DNA from: Puniceicoccaceae bacterium
GTDB lineage: Bacteria > Verrucomicrobiota > Verrucomicrobiia > Opitutales > Coraliomargaritaceae
Assembly: GCA_902603705.1 (NCBI GenBank)
Contig: CACKVQ010000007.1
Coordinates: 1-52,950 of the forward strand
Length of the DNA: 52,950 nt
Direction: 5' to 3'
Position 1 is the stretch's first letter; every line of letters begins with the position of its first letter. The position numbers and the translations under genes were made by a program. Below are positions 1 through 8,561 of the stretch, in pieces. Below the pieces are notes generated by a model. It saw nothing but the letters and a program-made list of their open reading frames with translations, was not told the origin of the DNA and did not search any database.

Positions 1-13
1 GATGCAAAATCGT

Positions 14-3000
14 TTAAATTGAATTCTTGTGATCTTTCGCTATGAGCATGTAGATACTCGGCAAGAACAGGAGCGTAAAGATTGTACCTATAGCCATACC
101 GCCTACTAACACAAGTCCTATGGAATTTCGAGCCTCTGCCCCAGCGCCCGTTACAAGAACAAGCGGAAAGTGACCAGCTACAGTGGCAAAAGAGGTCATT
201 AATATAGGTCTTAATCGCACCTCTGCAGCCTCTTTTACTGCATCAAATTTAGAGCGGCCGGTACGTTGTAGTTGGTTGGCAAATTCCACGATCAAAATTC
301 CATTTTTGGCCACTAGGCCTACGAGTGTAACTAAGCCAACTTGCGAGTAAATATTAAGCGTCGTTGTCCATCCGTCTGTCCAATAAGGAATATTAGGATT
401 CATCATCTTAAGGAAAGTAAATATATGCGCGCTAAACATTGCCAGCGGGACGGATCCAAGAAGGATAATAAATGGGTCACGAAAACTATTAAATTGAGCG
501 GAAAGGACCATAAATATAAGTAGGACAGCGAGCATAAAGGCCGGTAGAAATTTGTTTCCTTCTGTGCGTAGTTGCCTCGACTCACCGACATAATCGATAC
601 GATATCCATCTGGTAGTACATCTCTAGAGATTTCTTCTAGGAGTCTTAGTCCTTGGTCCAAAGGCCCCATATAAACGCCGCTTAATTTCACAGCGTTAAA
701 TTGCTGGAATCTATTAAGAGAGCGCGGTTCGACGCTATTTTTTATCGATGCAATGGTACTTAATTGTATAAGTTTACTATCGGTGCCTTTGACGTATATA
801 TTCTGTAATTGTTCGGGATTAAGGCGACCTGTACGTTCAATTTGTGGTATTACCTTGTAGCTTCGTCCGTCGATATTAAAACGATTAACAAAGCTACCAC
901 CTAAAAGGGCATCAAGGTCTGAACCTACAGAACGTTGATTCAAACCTAGGCTATTTACCATATCTCGATCAATATGAAATTCAGCCTGCGGCTGATCTAT
1001 TTTTGTGTCGATAATAGGGGGGAAAGCAAAACCACCACTCGCAAGAGCTTTAAACTTTATCTGCTCTGCGTATTTTAGTATTTCTTTTGGTTCTGCTGTT
1101 GATGCTATTACAAACTCCACTGGAAAATCGCTACCACCAGGAAGGGCAGGCGGGGTGACTGGTATAACGGTTACACCGCTTATCTTACTGAATGCATTTT
1201 GTACCAACGGCTTAATTTCTTGCGCGCTACGATCTCGTTCGCTCCATTTGCTTAAGACCATGCCACTAAATCCAAAGTTAGGATATGTGAGTTGGAAGCT
1301 ATAAACAGTTTCTGGATATGAGAAGAATGTTTCATTTACACTTTCTGTGTTTCGCGAAGCCTCTTCTAAAGACAGATTTGGGGGCGCATCTACAATTCCA
1401 AAAATTACCCCTTGATCTTCTTCTGGTGCTAGTTCTTTAGGAGATAGAATAAACATAGGAAGGCAGGCTAGAAAAAGTGCTATCCAACAAATATATACAG
1501 AAGTCCTAGAGTTCAGTGAACGGCTGAGGATAACGCCGTAGTAAAGGCGTAATCTCATGAAGCTTTCATTTATATGCTTGGACAGGCCCCTGTGTTTATC
1601 TTGTTCTAAAACTAGTGAGGAAAGCATCGGACTTAGTGTTAAGGCCACTATAGTAGACACTATTACAGCACCCGAGAGAGTGAGCGCAAATTCCCTAAAA
1701 AGTGAGCCAGTAAGCCCGCCTTGAAAAGCTATTGGTATATAAACCGCGACGAGAACTAATGTAGTAGCGATTACGGGGCCTATTAGTTCTCGCACTCCAG
1801 TTAGCGCAGCATCTACTCGGCTCATGCCTTCTTGAAGATGCCGCTCAATATTTTCTACTACAATAATTGCATCATCTACTACTATACCAACAGATAGAAC
1901 AATGGCTAGGAGAGTTAGCAGATTGACCGTAAAGCCGAATAACTGCATAAGAAAAATTGCACCAATTAATGAGATTGGAATAGTTATTATGGGAACTAGT
2001 ACTGTGCGTATACGCCCCATAAATAGGAAGATAACGGTTATTACTATAGCCAGCGTCTCAACTAATGTGAGAGATACCTCTGTAATTGCTTCCTTTATGT
2101 ATACAGTAGAATCGTAACCAATATTAACTTCTATACCCTTTGGTAGTTCTTCTTTAATTTTATCAAGCTCGTCTCGCACAGCTTTAATCACATCGACCGT
2201 ATTAGCATTAGGCAGTACATACATACCCATAAAAACAGCTTTTTCCCCAGAAAACCTAACTTCTGAGTCATATTTTTCACCACCTAATTCTACTGTGGCT
2301 ATGTCTTTGATCCTGATAATTGTATCGCCATTATTGAGTAAGGAGATTTGTTCAAATTCTTCTACTGTATTTAGATTAGTATCAGCTGTTAAATTTACCG
2401 TAACTAAGTTCCCTTTGGTCTGTCCAACAGCTGATAAATAATTGTTTGAAGCAAGTGCATCACGCACTTGTGCTGGGTACACTCCTACAGCTGCCATACG
2501 TGCTGGATCAAGCCAGAGGCGCATTGCAAACGTCCGTCCGCCTAAAATCTTTGCATCTTGTACCCCTGGAACTGCGTTAAGTCTAGGCTGTATCGATCTA
2601 GTTAAGTAGTCAGTGATTTCGTTAGCCTTTAATATATTTGAAGCGAAAGATAAATAAGCAGAGGCTCGTTCACTGTCCGCTGATTCCACAGTAATGATAG
2701 GTACTTCTGATTCTGGCGGTAAGTCCCCGCGTACTTGATCTACTTTAGAACTAATTTCTGAAAGTGCTTTAGTTGAATCGTAGTTTAGCTTCAAGCGCAC
2801 AGTAATAGTCGAAATTCCCAACTTACTCTCTGATGAGATGTAGTCTATGCCGTCAGCTGTAGCCACAGCTTGTTCCAATGGTGTAGTTATGAAACCCCTT
2901 ACAAGTTTAGCATCAGCTCCAACATAAATTGTACTAATAATTACTTTAGCATTCTCGTTTTGTGGATACTGGCGCACATTTAGTGAAGAGACTGCTTGAA

Positions 3001-3082
3001 GACCAGCGATCACAATGATCATACTGACTACTACAGACAATACTGGGCGTCTGACAAAGATGTCTGTAAATGCAGTAGACAT
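14..3082 (-). CDS. RND efflux transporter, inner-membrane permease (AcrB/MexB/MdtB type)
   Basis: Proton-driven trimeric inner-membrane pump that would export small hydrophobic compounds through a tripartite channel. The 1022-residue length fits the HAE-1 RND family. The N-terminus (DIFVRRPVLSVVVSMIIV) is the usual first transmembrane helix. The proton-relay acidic pair is in VGIVVDDAIIVVENI (about D403-D404), and the relay lysine is in GLVAKNGILIVEF (about K926). Two six-helix bundles each follow a large periplasmic loop. The gene lies 23 bp downstream of its periplasmic adaptor on the same strand, so the two form an operon. No outer-membrane partner is adjacent; a TolC-like gene lies far away at 48.9 kb. 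Substrate cannot be read from sequence. Start is an ATG with no good Shine-Dalgarno. Confidence 0.95.
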   Translation of the reverse strand: MSTAFTDIFVRRPVLSVVVSMIIVIAGLQAVSSLNVRQYPQNENAKVIISTIYVGADAKLVRGFITTPLEQAVATADGIDYISSESKLGISTITVRLKLNYDSTKALSEISSKVDQVRGDLPPESEVPIITVESADSERASAYLSFASNILKANEITDYLTRSIQPRLNAVPGVQDAKILGGRTFAMRLWLDPARMAAVGVYPAQVRDALASNNYLSAVGQTKGNLVTVNLTADTNLNTVEEFEQISLLNNGDTIIRIKDIATVELGGEKYDSEVRFSGEKAVFMGMYVLPNANTVDVIKAVRDELDKIKEELPKGIEVNIGYDSTVYIKEAITEVSLTLVETLAIVITVIFLFMGRIRTVLVPIITIPISLIGAIFLMQLFGFTVNLLTLLAIVLSVGIVVDDAIIVVENIERHLQEGMSRVDAALTGVRELIGPVIATTLVLVAVYIPIAFQGGLTGSLFREFALTLSGAVIVSTIVALTLSPMLSSLVLEQDKHRGLSKHINESFMRLRLYYGVILSRSLNSRTSVYICWIALFLACLPMFILSPKELAPEEDQGVIFGIVDAPPNLSLEEASRNTESVNETFFSYPETVYSFQLTYPNFGFSGMVLSKWSERDRSAQEIKPLVQNAFSKISGVTVIPVTPPALPGGSDFPVEFVIASTAEPKEILKYAEQIKFKALASGGFAFPPIIDTKIDQPQAEFHIDRDMVNSLGLNQRSVGSDLDALLGGSFVNRFNIDGRSYKVIPQIERTGRLNPEQLQNIYVKGTDSKLIQLSTIASIKNSVEPRSLNRFQQFNAVKLSGVYMGPLDQGLRLLEEISRDVLPDGYRIDYVGESRQLRTEGNKFLPAFMLAVLLIFMVLSAQFNSFRDPFIILLGSVPLAMFSAHIFTFLKMMNPNIPYWTDGWTTTLNIYSQVGLVTLVGLVAKNGILIVEFANQLQRTGRSKFDAVKEAAEVRLRPILMTSFATVAGHFPLVLVTGAGAEARNSIGLVLVGGMAIGTIFTLLFLPSIYMLIAKDHKNSI

Positions 3083-3105
3083 AAAATCCTAGTATAAGCT
3101 ATACC

Positions 3106-4224
3106 TTAAGAATTGTTGGGTACTGGTTTGAGCTCTGGCTCAGGAGCTAGATCATTATTAACCCTCACTGATATACCATTACGTAGCTTGAAAGCGCCTG
3201 CGGAAACTACGATATCGCCAAGTTTAGCCCCTTTAGTGATACTTATAAAGTCACCTTTTTGACGACCTGTAGTAATGAAGTGCTGCCTTGCGATAGTACC
3301 ATTTTCACTTTCTTCAATTTTATAAACTGAATTACCATAGGGTGCATATATAATAGCCGTGCTAGGTATAACAATTACTTCGTCTAGGCCTGGGAGGAAA
3401 ATTTCTAAACGTACAAAGAGCCCTGGTTTTAGTAATGCTTCAGAATTAATGAATGTACCTTGTAGCGAGAATGAGCGAGTTTTTGGGTCGATTTCAGGGC
3501 TAATTGCAGTAAGTTCACCCTCAAAATTTTGCTGAGGGTAAGCATCGCAAGTGAGCTTTATTATGTATCCGTTATTTACGTTGCTTATTTCATTTTGTGG
3601 TAGAGAAAAGTTAACATAAACACTTTCATTTTCTTGCAAAGAAACAATTGCTGTACCACTAGCTATGTACTGGCCTAGATTAATTTTGCGGATGCCAACA
3701 ATACCATTAAAGGGCGCATAAAGTGTTTTTCGATCTATGCGGGCCTCTATGTTTTCTACTTCTGCGTTTCTCCTAGCAGCCTCAGCAAAAGCGCGATCCA
3801 ATTCAGACTCAGGTATGCTACCGCTTTTTTGTAGACGTTTAGCACGCTCTAATTCCAACTTCGCAAGATGTGCTAATGCTTTAGCTGCTTTTAATTCTGC
3901 TTTTTCTACACTAATATCGAGTTGTATCAGCATGTCGCCTTTTTTGACTTCTTGTCCGTTATCGAAATTTATAATATTAACCACGCCGTCAATTTCACTT
4001 TGTAACAGTACACCTTGTATAGGATCAATAGTGCCGATAGCATGTAAACTTTTAGTCCAACTTTGTTTTTCGATGGTAAAAGTTGATACCGTCTCAGGTG
4101 GGAGAACCATATTCTCTGCTGCATCGGCCATTGATTTGAATTGAAATAATTTTGCGCCAATGATGGTGGCTAATAGTAGAGTTATGGCTGTGATTAATAG
4201 ACTGCTGAAGCTGAGTTTTTTCAT
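3106..4224 (-). CDS. RND efflux periplasmic adaptor (membrane fusion protein, HlyD/AcrA family)
   Basis: Periplasmic adaptor joining the RND pump to an outer-membrane channel; 372 residues, usual size. An N-terminal hydrophobic segment (about residues 7-25) serves as uncleaved anchor or signal. A biotinyl-lipoyl-like half motif (SEIDGVVNIINFDNGQEVKKGD, quoted in part) precedes a charged alpha-hairpin (about 105-165), and the second lipoyl half (LYAPFNGIVGIRKINLGQYI) follows it. A beta-barrel domain contains the family-typical FVRLEIFLPGL region. The C-terminus is proline-rich (PEPELKPVPNNS). No N-terminal lipobox cysteine is visible, so I infer it is not a lipoprotein. First gene of a two-gene operon with the RND permease; the 189 bp before it also carries the tRNA-Phe promoter on the other strand. 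No regulator gene is adjacent. Confidence 0.92.
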   Translation of the reverse strand: MKKLSFSSLLITAITLLLATIIGAKLFQFKSMADAAENMVLPPETVSTFTIEKQSWTKSLHAIGTIDPIQGVLLQSEIDGVVNIINFDNGQEVKKGDMLIQLDISVEKAELKAAKALAHLAKLELERAKRLQKSGSIPESELDRAFAEAARRNAEVENIEARIDRKTLYAPFNGIVGIRKINLGQYIASGTAIVSLQENESVYVNFSLPQNEISNVNNGYIIKLTCDAYPQQNFEGELTAISPEIDPKTRSFSLQGTFINSEALLKPGLFVRLEIFLPGLDEVIVIPSTAIIYAPYGNSVYKIEESENGTIARQHFITTGRQKGDFISITKGAKLGDIVVSAGAFKLRNGISVRVNNDLAPEPELKPVPNNS

Positions 4225-4365
4225 ACTTTAATAAGAGCGCTGTAAATAGATACGTTTATTATATTTATGGACTAAGACAGTGCCCTTATAAAAGACAATG
4301 ATAGTTTAATTATAAAATTATCGACTAAGTGTTAATAAACCTACTGAAAAAAGTGAAATACTCAG

Positions 4366-4394
4366 TTGACGCACTGTGAATGGATTCTCTTAAT
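4366..4394 (+). promoter_or_regulatory. candidate sigma70-type promoter of tRNA-Phe
   Basis: TTGACG at 4366-4371 matches the -35 consensus at 5 of 6 bases. CTTAAT at 4389-4394 matches -10 at 4 of 6, with a 17-bp spacer. Transcription would start near 4401, about 13 nt before the tRNA. Read by eye only. Confidence 0.5.
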
Positions 4395-4413
4395 GCCGCC
4401 TTTCATATAGTGA

Positions 4414-4489
<76 letters not shown>

Positions 4490-4497
4490 CTATTTAC

Positions 4498-4584
<87 letters not shown>

Positions 4585-4613
4585 TTTGTAAATGGCTAGG
4601 CTAGCATAATAAG

Positions 4614-4637
4614 AGCCACTGGGCCCCTCTAGTGGCT
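4614..4637. terminator. hairpin between tRNA-Leu and the converging pseudogene; possible bidirectional terminator
   Basis: AGCCACT (4614-4620) pairs with AGTGGCT (4631-4637) around a 10-nt loop containing GGGCCC. Both flanks are A/T rich but neither has a strong U run. It lies between the tRNA pair (plus) and the 3' end of the PEP-CTERM relic (minus), where a shared terminator would be expected. Confidence 0.45.
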
Positions 4638-4655
4638 ATAAAATAGTTTCTTAGA

Positions 4656-4891
4656 CTACTGCCTACGGAGAGCAACAAGCCGAAGTACTAGACCTCCGAG
4701 GAGTAGTTCGAATCTGGAGGTTTCTGGGACAAAGGTAGTTCCTACTTATTCAAACCAATCTTGATCGTATCCATCAGGTAGGATCGCATCTAGAAAAATT
4801 GCCCTGTTTAGGTTATCGTATTGAAACTTACTGTTCTAATGAGAAAAGCACCAGTTAAGTCAGAACCAGTGAAGTCTGTATTAGGACTAAG
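4656..4891 (-). pseudogene. decayed pentapeptide-repeat protein with C-terminal PEP-CTERM sorting signal
   Basis: No intact frame, but fragments read in order on the minus strand. About 4891-4820 gives NTDFTGSDLTGAF, a pentapeptide-repeat pattern (A/D-L/F-x-G-x). A frame change lies near 4823-4850. Positions 4823-4745 then give NLNRAIFLDAILPDGYDQDWFE and a TAA stop. In the same frame past that stop, 4742-4656 reads VGTTFVPETSRF, then ELLLGGLVLRLVALRRQ and TAG. That tail matches the PEP-CTERM layout: VPE-x-S, a hydrophobic helix, then a basic end. So one frameshift and one nonsense codon are visible, and the 5' part is gone. The intact gene at 5968-7332 also has pentapeptide repeats but lacks this tail. 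What the original protein did is unknown; the sorting signal implies exosortase-dependent export. Confidence 0.7.
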
Positions 4892-4904
4892 TTATCTTTA
4901 GAGC

Positions 4905-5060
4905 TTATTTACCCCTGAGGATGAAATATAGACTTGTAACAGGAGCAGCTATAAATAGCGGAAAGTAAAACTTATCTTCACCTTGCCAATCGCCTTCTAG
5001 AAATGATAAAATTAATATTAATATAAGCAGGGCATTCAGGATTATTGTGAAAATTTTCAT
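4905..5060 (-). CDS. small two-helix membrane protein, 51 residues
   Basis: Unrecognised small protein. ATG at 5058-5060 opens a frame to TAA at 4905-4907. The product starts MKIFTIILNALLILILILSF, one hydrophobic helix (about residues 4-20). A short polar linker (EGDWQGEDKF) follows, then a second helix (about 32-48, YFPLFIAAPVTSLYFIL) and a basic end RGK. The positive N- and C-termini and acidic linker suggest both ends are cytoplasmic. It lies just 3' of the secreted hydrolase gene (26 bp gap, same strand) and may share its transcript. The start lacks a Shine-Dalgarno, as is usual here. Coding status rests on the clean two-helix pattern; function unknown. Confidence 0.6.
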   Translation of the reverse strand: MKIFTIILNALLILILILSFLEGDWQGEDKFYFPLFIAAPVTSLYFILRGK

Positions 5061-5085
5061 AATTTTGCTTTGTTAGTTCTAATTA

Positions 5086-5907
5086 TTATTCTGGTATCAA
5101 TTCCGCTTTAAAAAATTGGTTCTGGGCAGAGGTTTCAATAATCCTACTATCTATTACTTCTAAATTATTTAGATTATCTCCTTGGTAGATATTTAAGCGA
5201 AATGACTGAGGGTTTTCTGAACTTTGGTCGCTACCATCTACCGTATCATTTCCCGAAGAATTTAGGTTGGTTAAGAAATTGATTACCGCCTGGAAGTTTA
5301 CATCTGATACTGTTGGAAGGGCGTGTCCTGCATTTGTACTGATGAGCTCTGTATAGCTGGTGAACTTACTTTTTAATTCAAGTCCCATTTCGTAAAAGTA
5401 ATAATCATTTTGTGCGATAAAGATGAGAGCTGATTGGGCGTAGGGAGAATTGGCATCTATCACATTAATTAATCCGACGTGTGTTGTAGGTAAATATCCA
5501 TTAAATAACAGAACGTTATCAAAATTATAGCTTCCTGTGGCTAAATAAACCAAAGACATGGGAACACCTTGCGAATATCCTAATATTGCATCGAAGGGTC
5601 CATTAGCTTCTACAAAGTTATTTAAATAATTTACGGATACCTCTGCCCAGTTGGGGTCATAAGTGGGATCTTTACCGCCGCCTGGTGGATCATTGTACCA
5701 AACGCTCCCTGAAACAGGCGAAGAGGCAAAAATAAATTCATAATCAGGCAGTGCCTCTATTAGGTTCTGCATGCCCTGCTGGTATTGTAGGGAATTCGCA
5801 TTACCCCCTCCGCCATGAAGACATAGTATTCTGTTAGCTCTTAGCTGTGTAGAAAGGAAAACGCAGAGTATAGAAATACTGAATAAATGCTTAAGAAATA
5901 ACTTCAT
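5086..5907 (-). CDS. secreted serine hydrolase, FSH1-like alpha/beta-hydrolase
   Basis: Probable exported esterase of 273 residues. A signal peptide (MKLFLKHLFSISILCVFLS, cleavage near residue 23-25) precedes RILCLHGGGGNANSL, the oxyanion-hole loop. The nucleophile elbow GYSQG places the serine at about S112. IFIAQNDYYF and NAGHALP provide the likely aspartate and histidine. This is the layout of the FSH1 serine hydrolase family. After the hydrolase fold, a tail (about 225-273, ending IIETSAQNQFFKAELIPE) resembles the C-terminal segments of the secreted proteins at 5968-7332 and 28692-29135. It is 60 bp downstream of another secreted hydrolase on the same strand, so the pair is probably co-expressed. 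Substrate unknown. Confidence 0.75.
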   Translation of the reverse strand: MKLFLKHLFSISILCVFLSTQLRANRILCLHGGGGNANSLQYQQGMQNLIEALPDYEFIFASSPVSGSVWYNDPPGGGKDPTYDPNWAEVSVNYLNNFVEANGPFDAILGYSQGVPMSLVYLATGSYNFDNVLLFNGYLPTTHVGLINVIDANSPYAQSALIFIAQNDYYFYEMGLELKSKFTSYTELISTNAGHALPTVSDVNFQAVINFLTNLNSSGNDTVDGSDQSSENPQSFRLNIYQGDNLNNLEVIDSRIIETSAQNQFFKAELIPE

Positions 5908-5967
5908 TATATCTGTATCTTATCTGAGGGGCTTTACTAGCGATTGGCTTAATCTACTAACGATTTT

Positions 5968-7332
5968 TTAAATACCATCACTAATAAAATTATCAATAAT
6001 GTTTAAAACATCGTTGCGAAAGCCACTTAATCCATGATCTGCACGATCGCCCATGAATTGGTAATGGATAACATCCCCACTAAAATACTCATATTTGACG
6101 ATATTATTATTGATGAAAGGCGTTGTTCCAGTTGCTTGTGTACCTGAATAGCCAAGGCTTTTAGCGATGTAGAAAATACTATCCTGTGCGTCAATAAAAG
6201 TGCGGCCTAGCCAATTCACAAAGCCTCCAATATAAGGAATAGTACTATCATTTTCTCCATGTAGGCTTAAAACACGTAACTCTTGTGATAGTGTGTAGCT
6301 TGTATCGTAAGAACCGTCATTGTTATCGTCTCCCCAGAAGGTATTATTATTGTATTGGTCCGTGGATAATTGAGAGGCGAGCGTAATGGCATTTTTGAAA
6401 GTGCCAGCTGGTAGTTCAATCATAGCCCTATTGACCATTGCTGCTCCATTGGAAGATCCGAGTAGTGAGATGTTGTTAGCATCCACATCGGAGTAGGTCT
6501 TTAGCTGATTAATAATACTTTCTATATAATCTAAGTCGTCTGCCTTGGTTGATTCAGTCTGTATATTCCACCGGTTATCGTAGCCCTGCAGTGCGACCAG
6601 AATATAGTTATCTAAATTCAAATACCGGCTCATCATGGAATAAGCATTAGAATTAGCTCCATGTAGGACAACTAGTACGGGGTGTGACTGAGCATCACTG
6701 TTTGGGTATTTAATTAGAGCGACCCTTTTGTAGCTAGTTTCTTGAGACCAGCTTTGTGTGTGAGAGAGCTGAGATACATCCGATAGCGAGTCAGGATTGT
6801 CCGTCATTGAAAAACGTATAAATTGAGAGTCGCTATTTACATCTACAGTCGCTGAAGCAGTGCCGCCCGTAGTCCAGATGCTAAGGTCATCGCTAGTTTC
6901 TATATTTACACTAACATTGGCTACTCCATTAGCTACTGCGATTAGATTGGATCCAAACTTGGCATGCACTGCATCCCTCTCGTTTACTATTGCATCGTAG
7001 TCCGACTGAGAGATCACATTCGTCCAAATTGTACCAGATAGGGTAGTATCATAGAAGTCAGCATTTGTGAGCCTAGCACCAGAGAGGTCAGCACCAGAGA
7101 AGTCAGCACCTAAGAGGTTAGCATTAAAGAGGTCAGCATAAGAGAGGTCAGCACCAGAGAGGTCAGCACCTACGAGATAGGCGTAAGGACCAATGCTACC
7201 TGGGTAGGGATGCGGTGTCCCATCAGTCTTTAATAATTCTTTAGTAACTCCTGAAGTAGTCACATAAGTCCCAGCCGAGAGAGGAGAGATTACTGTCAAT
7301 GCTGCTAAAGCCAGTGGAAGTATATATCTCAT
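5968..7332 (-). CDS. secreted pentapeptide-repeat protein fused to an esterase (LpqC/PHB-depolymerase-like) domain
   Basis: Unusual 454-residue fusion. Signal peptide at residues 1-20 (ending LSAG). Pentapeptide repeats run at about 53-98 (GADLSGADLSYADLFNANLL), which should form a right-handed beta-helix. A linker (SQSDYDAIVNERDAVHAKFG) follows, then a small beta-rich segment containing IETSDDLSIW and SQFIRFSM (about 140-185). The alpha/beta hydrolase has HPVLVVLHGANSNAYSM as oxyanion loop, GSSNG with nucleophile about S294, LSLHGENDSTIPYIGG as acid region, and histidine near RADHGLSGF. In the repeat-protein relatives I know, the linker and beta segment usually end the protein; here an esterase follows. 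Likely acts outside the cytoplasm on an ester substrate. The five bases between it and ribB suggest possible transcriptional coupling. Confidence 0.75.
   Translation of the reverse strand: MRYILPLALAALTVISPLSAGTYVTTSGVTKELLKTDGTPHPYPGSIGPYAYLVGADLSGADLSYADLFNANLLGADFSGADLSGARLTNADFYDTTLSGTIWTNVISQSDYDAIVNERDAVHAKFGSNLIAVANGVANVSVNIETSDDLSIWTTGGTASATVDVNSDSQFIRFSMTDNPDSLSDVSQLSHTQSWSQETSYKRVALIKYPNSDAQSHPVLVVLHGANSNAYSMMSRYLNLDNYILVALQGYDNRWNIQTESTKADDLDYIESIINQLKTYSDVDANNISLLGSSNGAAMVNRAMIELPAGTFKNAITLASQLSTDQYNNNTFWGDDNNDGSYDTSYTLSQELRVLSLHGENDSTIPYIGGFVNWLGRTFIDAQDSIFYIAKSLGYSGTQATGTTPFINNNIVKYEYFSGDVIHYQFMGDRADHGLSGFRNDVLNIIDNFISDGI
7081..7170 (-). repeat. six tandem 15-bp units encoding the pentapeptide repeats
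   Basis: Unit AGAGAGGTCAGCACC on the plus strand occurs at 7081, 7096, 7111, 7126, 7141 and 7156 with 0 to 5 differences. The first, fifth and sixth units are identical. Near identity at DNA level suggests recent expansion, so copy number may vary between strains. Confidence 0.85.
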
Positions 7333-7337
7333 AAAAT

Positions 7338-8453
7338 TTAGATTTCGATTTGTTCTATTATTTCAAGGTCGTAACCATCTAGCCCAATTACCTTACGATG
7401 AGTACTGGAAATTAGGCGAATCTGTTTCAATCCAAGCTCTACTAGAATTTGGGCGCCAATACCATAATCTCTGTAGTCCATTTTAGCAGGTCCTAGCTTC
7501 TTGTGTCCTTCATTACCAAGGTCATCGATCACGCGTATACCTCCCTGCGCTTGCTCAATATAAAGTAGTACGCCGTGTCCTGCCTCAGCAATTCGCTGCA
7601 TAGCATTACTCAGTGAGTTGTGGCCACCAACAGTTTTAGACCGGAAGATGTCACCTAGTAAATTTTCACTCTGTACACGCACAAGGGTGGGGCTTTCGTC
7701 TAATTTCCCTATGCTAAGTGCAAGGTGCTGCCTGTTATCGAGAATACTTTTGAAAATATGCAGATCGAATCTGCCAAATTCAGATTCGAAGTCTTGTGTT
7801 AAGACATGTTCTACAAGCTTATCACGAGTGTGGCGGTATTCTATTAAGTCTGCGATACTAATTAGTTTAAGGTCATGCTTTGCTTTATATTCAATTAAAT
7901 CTGGTAGGCGTGCGAGACTCCCATCTTCATTAAGAATTTCGCAGATTATACCACTTGGGTTAAGACCCGCGAGTTGGGCTAGATCGACCGCTGCTTCGGT
8001 ATGACCGGCTCTTTGCAAAACGCCCCCTGGTTTTGCTCTTAATGGAAATACATGACCTGGTTGCACCAACATTTTTGGGTCAGAATTTGGATCTGCAAGA
8101 ATACGTATAGTTTCAGCACGGTCTTGGGCGCTAATGCCCGTTGTAATTCCTTCGGCTGCATCGACAGACACCGCGAAATCAGTTTGCTGCGATTCACGGT
8201 TTTCTGATGCCATTGAGTTTATACCAAAATGATGGAGCTGTTCCGAGTGCATCGGAACACAGATTAGCCCGCGTGCATGAAGGAGCATTTGATTAATAGT
8301 TTCAGCGGAAACCTTGGAGGCAGCCATGACGAGGTCGCCTTCATTTTCACGAGATTCATCGTCTGTAACAATGACCATTTTGCCTGCTGCAATATCAGCT
8401 ACAGCTGATTCGATGCTATCAAATGAACTGTTTTCTGTAGATTTGGTGCTCAT
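7338..8453 (-). CDS. ribB: 3,4-dihydroxy-2-butanone-4-phosphate synthase with degenerate GTP cyclohydrolase II-like domain (RibBX type)
   Basis: The first half (about 1-208) makes 3,4-dihydroxy-2-butanone 4-phosphate from ribulose 5-phosphate for riboflavin synthesis. It carries VIVTDDESRENEGDLVMAA, GLICVPM, TGISAQDRAETI and RAGHTEAAVDLAQLAGL. The second half (about 209-371) has the GTP cyclohydrolase II fold outline (FESEFGRFDLHIF, VRVQSENLLGDIFRS, YGIGAQIL). However, the C-x10-C-x-C zinc ligands are absent: after SENLLGDIF the sequence is RSKTVGGHNSL. The RGEGRGIGL loop is reduced to QAQGGIRV. This matches the RibBX variants described in bacteria, so a separate RibA should exist elsewhere. 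No FMN riboswitch is visible in the 108 bp upstream. Confidence 0.9.
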   Translation of the reverse strand: MSTKSTENSSFDSIESAVADIAAGKMVIVTDDESRENEGDLVMAASKVSAETINQMLLHARGLICVPMHSEQLHHFGINSMASENRESQQTDFAVSVDAAEGITTGISAQDRAETIRILADPNSDPKMLVQPGHVFPLRAKPGGVLQRAGHTEAAVDLAQLAGLNPSGIICEILNEDGSLARLPDLIEYKAKHDLKLISIADLIEYRHTRDKLVEHVLTQDFESEFGRFDLHIFKSILDNRQHLALSIGKLDESPTLVRVQSENLLGDIFRSKTVGGHNSLSNAMQRIAEAGHGVLLYIEQAQGGIRVIDDLGNEGHKKLGPAKMDYRDYGIGAQILVELGLKQIRLISSTHRKVIGLDGYDLEIIEQIEI

Positions 8454-8561
8454 ATAGTAGTTAGCTTATTCGATAAATATTCCCGGAATAGCGCTTTGGG
8501 CAACTGTCTTTTCCTTAGCATGTGCTTGCAAATAATAGGATGATAACGATAACCATAAAAT

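Noticed and set aside
3737-4144. 135-codon plus-strand frame within the efflux adaptor
   Set aside because: Antisense to a clear adaptor gene with all family motifs.
8454-8561. FMN riboswitch upstream of ribB
   Set aside because: None of the conserved FMN-element helices or the AGGG...CCC pattern is present in the 108-bp gap.
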